From NCBI GenBank assembly GCA_023424865.1, contig JAFADM010000539.1, positions 1 to 11,222 on the forward strand: a DNA stretch of 11,222 bases, in the 5' to 3' direction. A program made the translations under genes and the position numbers. This document shows positions 7,859-11,222 of the stretch, one piece after another. The DNA is from Bacillota bacterium (GTDB lineage Bacteria; Bacillota_A; Clostridia; DSM-8532). Numbering within the stretch: position 1 is the first letter of the stretch; each line of letters opens with the position of its first letter. The notes under the pieces are model-generated. The model was not told where the DNA came from and did no database searches. It worked only from the letters and a program-made list of their open reading frames with translations.

Positions 7859-7881
7859 AAGGCTTTCGCGTAAAGGCTTTC
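7859..7881 (+). repeat. 9-nt direct repeat upstream of the importer, candidate activator site
   Basis: AAGGCTTTC occurs at 7859-7867 and again at 7873-7881, 14 nt start to start. AraC-family proteins often bind direct repeats near the -35 region of their targets, and TAAACT at 7885-7890 could be a -10 element just after the second copy. The repeat is short and could be chance. Confidence 0.3.
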
Positions 7882-7956
7882 TGCTAAACTAATGCCAACT
7901 GCGTCCATTAAATTCTATTTATTAAAATAAATTACATCATCACTTTGGAGGATACT

Positions 7957-8850
7957 ATGGAGAAGGAAAGCAAGAAATTTATACGTATCGGCTGGGACGA
8001 TATTGCCGTTTCCGGTGTTGCATACGCCATAACCCTTCTTTTTGCCGTTTTGTGCATCATACCCTTTGTTTATGTCATTATCTATTCCATAAGTCCCTAT
8101 GAGCAGTACCTGCAAAACCCGTTCAGTCTCCTGCCCGGGAAGATAACCTTTGAAGCCTATCGCCTTGTGCTGGATTACAGGTATATCTGGTCGGGCTATA
8201 AGAACACCCTTTTCATTGCCGTTACCGGCACCCTTCTTTCCATGCTTATCCTGGTTCTTACCGCCTATCCTCTTACAAAAAAGGAGCTTAAGGGGCGCAA
8301 CCTTCTTCTTACGCTGTGGATTATTACCATGTTCTTCGGCGGCGGCATGATCCCCAATTACTTCCTCATACGCAGCATGGGGCTTTTGAATTCCCTCTGG
8401 TCCATGGTGCTTCCGGGACTTTTAGGCGCTTACAACCTTATACTCATGAAAAACTACATACGGGGCCTTCCTTCCTCCATTGAGGAAGCGGCTCTCATTG
8501 AAGGCGCCAACGATATTCAGGTGCTTTTCAAGGTGGTTTTGCCCCTATGCCCGCCCATTCTTGCCACCCTGGGGCTTTTTACCCTGGTGGGCTACTGGAA
8601 TTCCTATTTTAACGCCATCATCTACATAACCAAACGAACGATGTGGCCCCTGCAGCTTGTATTAAGAGAGATTGTTTTTGAGTCGGCCAACGCGGAGCTC
8701 CAGTCCGGGACCCTGGGAGAAAGGCTCACCCAGCCCTTTACCTTAAAAATGGCGGCAATTATTGTGGCTACCGTTCCCATTATGTGCATTTACCCCTTTA
8801 TTCAGAAGTATTTCATGAAAGGCCTTATCCTGGGCGGCGTGAAGGAATAG
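7957..8850 (+). CDS. Carbohydrate ABC importer permease, LplC/YtcP type (CUT1)
   Basis: One of two membrane subunits of an oligosaccharide importer of the CUT1 family. The 297-aa protein has six probable helices (about residues 18-41, 75-98, 107-128, 140-160, 198-220 and 262-283). The EAA loop that docks the ATPase is at about 176-200 (EEAALIEGANDIQVLFKVVL). The wording around PNYFLIRSMGLLNSLWSMVLPG and the C-terminal KGLILGGVKE are typical of the LplC/YtcP group. A TTG at 7945 could extend the frame by four residues, but it is part of the ribosome binding site itself (TTTGGAGG), with GGAGG at 7947-7951 placed 5 nt before ATG 7957, so that ATG is the start. It is the first gene of the importer operon, whereas in lplABC this subunit comes last. 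No ATPase gene follows, so the energy-coupling subunit is probably a shared MsmX-like protein. Confidence 0.94.
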   Translation: MEKESKKFIRIGWDDIAVSGVAYAITLLFAVLCIIPFVYVIIYSISPYEQYLQNPFSLLPGKITFEAYRLVLDYRYIWSGYKNTLFIAVTGTLLSMLILVLTAYPLTKKELKGRNLLLTLWIITMFFGGGMIPNYFLIRSMGLLNSLWSMVLPGLLGAYNLILMKNYIRGLPSSIEEAALIEGANDIQVLFKVVLPLCPPILATLGLFTLVGYWNSYFNAIIYITKRTMWPLQLVLREIVFESANAELQSGTLGERLTQPFTLKMAAIIVATVPIMCIYPFIQKYFMKGLILGGVKE

Positions 8851-8865
8851 TAGCCAAAGACGCGA

Positions 8866-8897
8866 TAAGCATTCGAATAGGAAAGGAATGAAGCTTA
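8866..8897 (+). other. Possible stem-loop around the ribosome binding site of the second permease gene
   Basis: TAAG (8866-8869) and CATTC (8870-8874) can pair with CTTA (8894-8897) and GAATG (8886-8890), leaving a 3-nt bulge (AAG, 8891-8893) and an 11-nt loop. The AAAGGA ribosome binding site (8882-8887) lies at the loop/stem junction. The stem is A/U-rich and interrupted, so its stability is doubtful. Confidence 0.25.
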
Positions 8898-8898
8898 A

Positions 8899-9849
8899 AT
8901 GGAAACAACATCCCTGTCAAAAAACACCCTGGCCGGAGAAAAGCGAAAGAGCCTGGGCAAATACCTTCTTCGAAACAGGTATCTTTATCTCATGTGCCTT
9001 CCCGGCACAATGTTCCTGCTTGTCTTCAAGTACATACCCATGTACGGTATTATAATGGCCTTCCAGGATTTTAACTTCAAGCTGGGCCTGTTTAAAAGTC
9101 CCTTCAACCATTTTGCCAATTTCACTCAGCTCTTTACCAGTGAAAAGTTCTATGCGGTGCTGTCCAATTCCGTTTTATTAAGCCTTACACAGCTTATTGT
9201 CTCCTTTCCCATTCCCATCCTTCTGGCGCTGCTGCTCAATGAAATAGGGAAAAGGGTGATAAAGCAAAGCGCACAAACCCTGATGTACCTGCCTCATTTC
9301 ATTTCCTGGGTGGTGCTGGGCGGTATTTTGTCCAACTTTCTGTCCATGAACGACGGCCTTATCAATATGCTTATTCAGCAGCTTGGAGGCGAAAAAATAA
9401 ATTTCCTGGGTTCAACCCAGTGGTTTCGCACCATTATTATTGGAAGCAATATCTGGAAGGAGGCAGGCTGGGGAACCATTATCTATCTAGCCGGGCTTTC
9501 AGCCATTAACCCGGAATTCTACGAAGCGGCCACTGTGGACGGCGCCAACCGCTTTCAGAAGATTTGGCATATTACCCTGCCCGGTGTGGGGGATACCATT
9601 ATTATCATGCTGATTCTGGCCATAGGCAATATTATGAACAATGGCTTCGAACAGATCTTTTTGTTCCAGAATGATTTAAACATCAGTATTTCCGAGGTTT
9701 TTGAAACCTACACCTATCGCATAGGCATCGTGGGCGGTCGCTACTCCTATTCCACAGCGGTTGGCCTTTTTAAATCGGTTGTGGGAGCCATACTCATTTT
9801 TTCAGCCAACAAGATCGCCAACAGAATGGGCAAGGCCTCATTTTATTAA
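8899..9849 (+). CDS. Carbohydrate ABC importer permease, LplB type (CUT1)
   Basis: Second membrane subunit of the importer, pairing with the LplC/YtcP-type protein to form the channel. The 316-aa sequence has a basic cytoplasmic N-terminus (about 1-27). The family hallmark follows in the first helix (FKYIPMYGIIMAFQDFNFKLG, about 43-63), with five more helices after it. The EAA loop is at about 205-230 (FYEAATVDGANRFQKIWHIT), complete with the conserved glycine. The region GSNIWKEAGWGTIIYLAGLSAINPE before it is also typical of LplB. The gene lies 48 nt after the first permease, with AAAGGA at 8882-8887 as ribosome binding site (11-nt spacing, a bit long). Relatives import oligosaccharides from plant or other polysaccharides; the actual substrate is not visible here, and no glycoside hydrolase or lyase lies in the window to suggest one. 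Confidence 0.95.
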   Translation: METTSLSKNTLAGEKRKSLGKYLLRNRYLYLMCLPGTMFLLVFKYIPMYGIIMAFQDFNFKLGLFKSPFNHFANFTQLFTSEKFYAVLSNSVLLSLTQLIVSFPIPILLALLLNEIGKRVIKQSAQTLMYLPHFISWVVLGGILSNFLSMNDGLINMLIQQLGGEKINFLGSTQWFRTIIIGSNIWKEAGWGTIIYLAGLSAINPEFYEAATVDGANRFQKIWHITLPGVGDTIIIMLILAIGNIMNNGFEQIFLFQNDLNISISEVFETYTYRIGIVGGRYSYSTAVGLFKSVVGAILIFSANKIANRMGKASFY

Positions 9850-9851
9850 CG

Positions 9852-9880
9852 TTATCACCGCCATGTAAATGGTTTGATAA
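9852..9880 (+). other. Intercistronic stem-loop with GUAA (GNRA) tetraloop before the binding-protein gene
   Basis: TTATCA (9852-9857) pairs with TGATAA (9875-9880), and CCAT (9861-9864) with ATGG (9869-9872), around a GTAA loop; the two stems are separated by a small internal loop (CCG against TT). It starts 3 nt after the LplB-type stop codon and ends 14 nt before the GGGAGG ribosome binding site of the next gene. No T-tract follows, so it is not a terminator. Stem-loops in this position can stabilise or define mRNA ends so that the binding protein is made in excess, which is an inference here. Confidence 0.45.
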
Positions 9881-9906
9881 AAATCATCACTAAAGGGAGG
9901 ATTCCA

Positions 9907-11222
9907 ATGAATTTGAAAGGCTTACATTTAAAACGTCTGCTGACAGGTATTCTGGCAGGTATGACTGCGCTGTCGGCCGCAGCCTGCTCGGCAGGCACCA
10001 ATGAAACCGGAGGAAGCGCAACCCCTTCGCCTGCCGCATCCCAATCCTCGGCCACCCCCGCCCCCACACCGGATAAGCCCACCGAGCTTTCAATTGTTTT
10101 ACGGCTTCCGGCGACCTTTATTCTGGAAAACAACCCTGTTATTGAGGAATGGGAGAAAAGGACCAACACCGTGCTGGACATTGAATCGCCGCCCATTAAC
10201 AATTACAACGACCGTCTTAACATCATTATGGCTTCAGGGGATTTGCCGGATCTTCTTTACCTGGGAAATACGGGAGCACTGTATCAGGGCTGGGCCAGGG
10301 ACGGTCTGCTTTTGAATCTTGACGAGTACCTGGATAAGGAAATGCCCAACGCAAAGGCCGTGCTTAACGATAATGAGCTGTATTTTGTAAGAATTTCAGA
10401 GCTTGGCGACAGCCTGTATTCCCTCCCCAGAGTTCAGACCAAGGCCATGGACTGCCTTCTTTACAGGAAGGACTGGCTGGACGGGCTTGGCCTGAGCGTG
10501 CCTAAAACACCTCAGGAATTTGCCGATGTCATGCTGGCCTTTGCCAAAAACGATCCGGACAAAAACAACAAGGACGATACCTATGGCTGGTCATATAATT
10601 CCGTAATGGGGAATATGTTCCGAAGCCTGGTAAGCGGCTTTGGCCTGAGGCCTACCTCAGTGCCCGACGCCAACGGAAATTATGCTGTCATGCAGGCTCA
10701 GGATAATTATATGATGTATATGGACTGGCTGCGTGACATGTATATCAGCGGCGCAATGGATCCGGAATGGTACCTTATTCAGATGTACGAGGATGAGGAT
10801 TTGTGGAATGCTGGAAAAATAGGAACCCTGTACTCTAATGTAACGGCCTCCCATCTTATTACCAAGGGCTACAGCCCGGATTTTGTAGCCTCCAATCCCA
10901 ATGCCGAAGTTGTAGCGGGACCGCCTTTAATGCAGGAGGGGGAGACCATTTCCGGTGTTTATTACTACCCGGCCGTATGGGGGAACTTCGGTATCAGCGC
11001 CGACAGCAGGAATATTGAAAAAGCCGTTGAATTCCTGGATTACGGTTATACCGACGAATGCAACGAGCTTCTTTACTTTGGCTTGGAAGGGATAACCTAT
11101 ACCAGCTATGATGCGGAGCGCAAGTACGCCGCCAAAACGCCGGAGCAGGTTAAGGCTTCGGAACAGTTCACCTCAAGCTATCTTACCTTTAACTATCAGC
11201 GCCAGGATAAGAGCATACTCTC
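9907..11222 (+). CDS. Extracellular solute-binding lipoprotein of the carbohydrate importer (partial)
   Basis: Captures the substrate outside the cell and delivers it to the two permeases. The frame is open from ATG 9907 to the window end (438 full codons); relatives have about 500-550 residues, so the C-terminus is missing. Seen: a lipoprotein signal peptide with basic start and hydrophobic core (1-26) and lipobox-like AAA before Cys27. A Ser/Thr/Pro/Ala-rich linker follows (about 28-58), then the binding fold starting ELSIVLRLPATF. The segment IIMASGDLPDLLYL matches the usual family-1 binding-protein segment IxLASGDxPDI. An EF-hand-like loop, DPDKNNKDDTYG at residues 216-227, matches the calcium loop known in LipO/AlgQ-type binding proteins. 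GGGAGG at 9895-9900 is 6 nt before the start, the strongest ribosome binding site in the operon, which suits a protein needed in excess. The substrate is unknown; an oligosaccharide or polysaccharide fragment is likely. Confidence 0.94.
   Translation, partial: MNLKGLHLKRLLTGILAGMTALSAAACSAGTNETGGSATPSPAASQSSATPAPTPDKPTELSIVLRLPATFILENNPVIEEWEKRTNTVLDIESPPINNYNDRLNIIMASGDLPDLLYLGNTGALYQGWARDGLLLNLDEYLDKEMPNAKAVLNDNELYFVRISELGDSLYSLPRVQTKAMDCLLYRKDWLDGLGLSVPKTPQEFADVMLAFAKNDPDKNNKDDTYGWSYNSVMGNMFRSLVSGFGLRPTSVPDANGNYAVMQAQDNYMMYMDWLRDMYISGAMDPEWYLIQMYEDEDLWNAGKIGTLYSNVTASHLITKGYSPDFVASNPNAEVVAGPPLMQEGETISGVYYYPAVWGNFGISADSRNIEKAVEFLDYGYTDECNELLYFGLEGITYTSYDAERKYAAKTPEQVKASEQFTSSYLTFNYQRQDKSIL

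Larger units (their letters stand above)
7647..7956 (+). other. Intergenic region: terminator plus importer promoter/leader
   Basis: About 310 nt without a gene separate the regulator from the importer. The first part holds the intrinsic terminator (7712-7746). The rest should contain the importer promoter. Candidates are TTGTAA at 7760-7765 with TAAATT at 7783-7788 (17-nt spacing, four of six matches each), and TTTACA at 7821-7826 with TAAATT at 7846-7851 (19-nt spacing). A 9-nt direct repeat follows at 7859-7881. I found no match to a classical cre site and no riboswitch. Confidence 0.55.

Noticed and set aside
9855..10202. 115-aa minus-strand frame opposite the binding protein start
   Set aside because: Antisense to the lipoprotein signal peptide and linker region; the low-complexity linker creates open frames on several strands.

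Overview
The window reads as chromosome of a low-to-mid GC Bacillota bacterium, of the Paenibacillus / Lachnospiraceae / Clostridia kind. The evidence is strong GGAGG-type ribosome binding sites, a YtdP/YesN-type membrane-bound AraC regulator, an LplB/YtcP-type (CUT1) sugar importer with a lipoprotein binding protein, and a MacB/FtsX-type exporter whose permease carries a large coiled coil. The organism is inferred from gene families only; no marker gene is present. I see no mobile element, CRISPR array, tRNA or rRNA.

Layout. (1) 1-2478, minus strand: an ABC exporter pair, the ATP-binding protein (2478-1774) followed after 2 nt by a large permease (from 1771, running off the left edge). (2) 2479-2885: a divergent intergenic region. 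(3) 2886-5168, plus strand: a methyl-accepting chemotaxis protein with a six-helix membrane sensor and no clear HAMP domain, followed by an unrecognised 253-aa polytopic membrane protein. The second gene's ribosome binding site overlaps the stop codon of the first, so they are probably coupled. (4) 5316-7646, plus strand: a 776-aa transmembrane one-component regulator (Cache-like sensor outside, AraC helix-turn-helix inside), preceded by a 14-bp perfect palindrome and closed by a strong intrinsic terminator at 7712-7746. (5) 7957 to the right edge, plus strand: a carbohydrate importer made of an LplC/YtcP-type permease, an LplB-type permease and a solute-binding lipoprotein (right end cut by the window).

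How it fits together. Regulator and importer form the familiar pairing of an extracellular carbohydrate sensor controlling an oligosaccharide importer, as with YtdP beside ytcPQ/yteP in Bacillus subtilis. The importer has no ATPase here and probably uses a shared MsmX-type ATPase encoded elsewhere. Gene order (lplC-type, lplB-type, binding protein) is the reverse of lplA-lplB-lplC, and possible RNA stem-loops lie before the second and third genes. The least explained part is the chemoreceptor plus 253-aa membrane protein. Apart from that, this is a fairly ordinary accessory metabolic region and I do not claim a new defence or mobile system.
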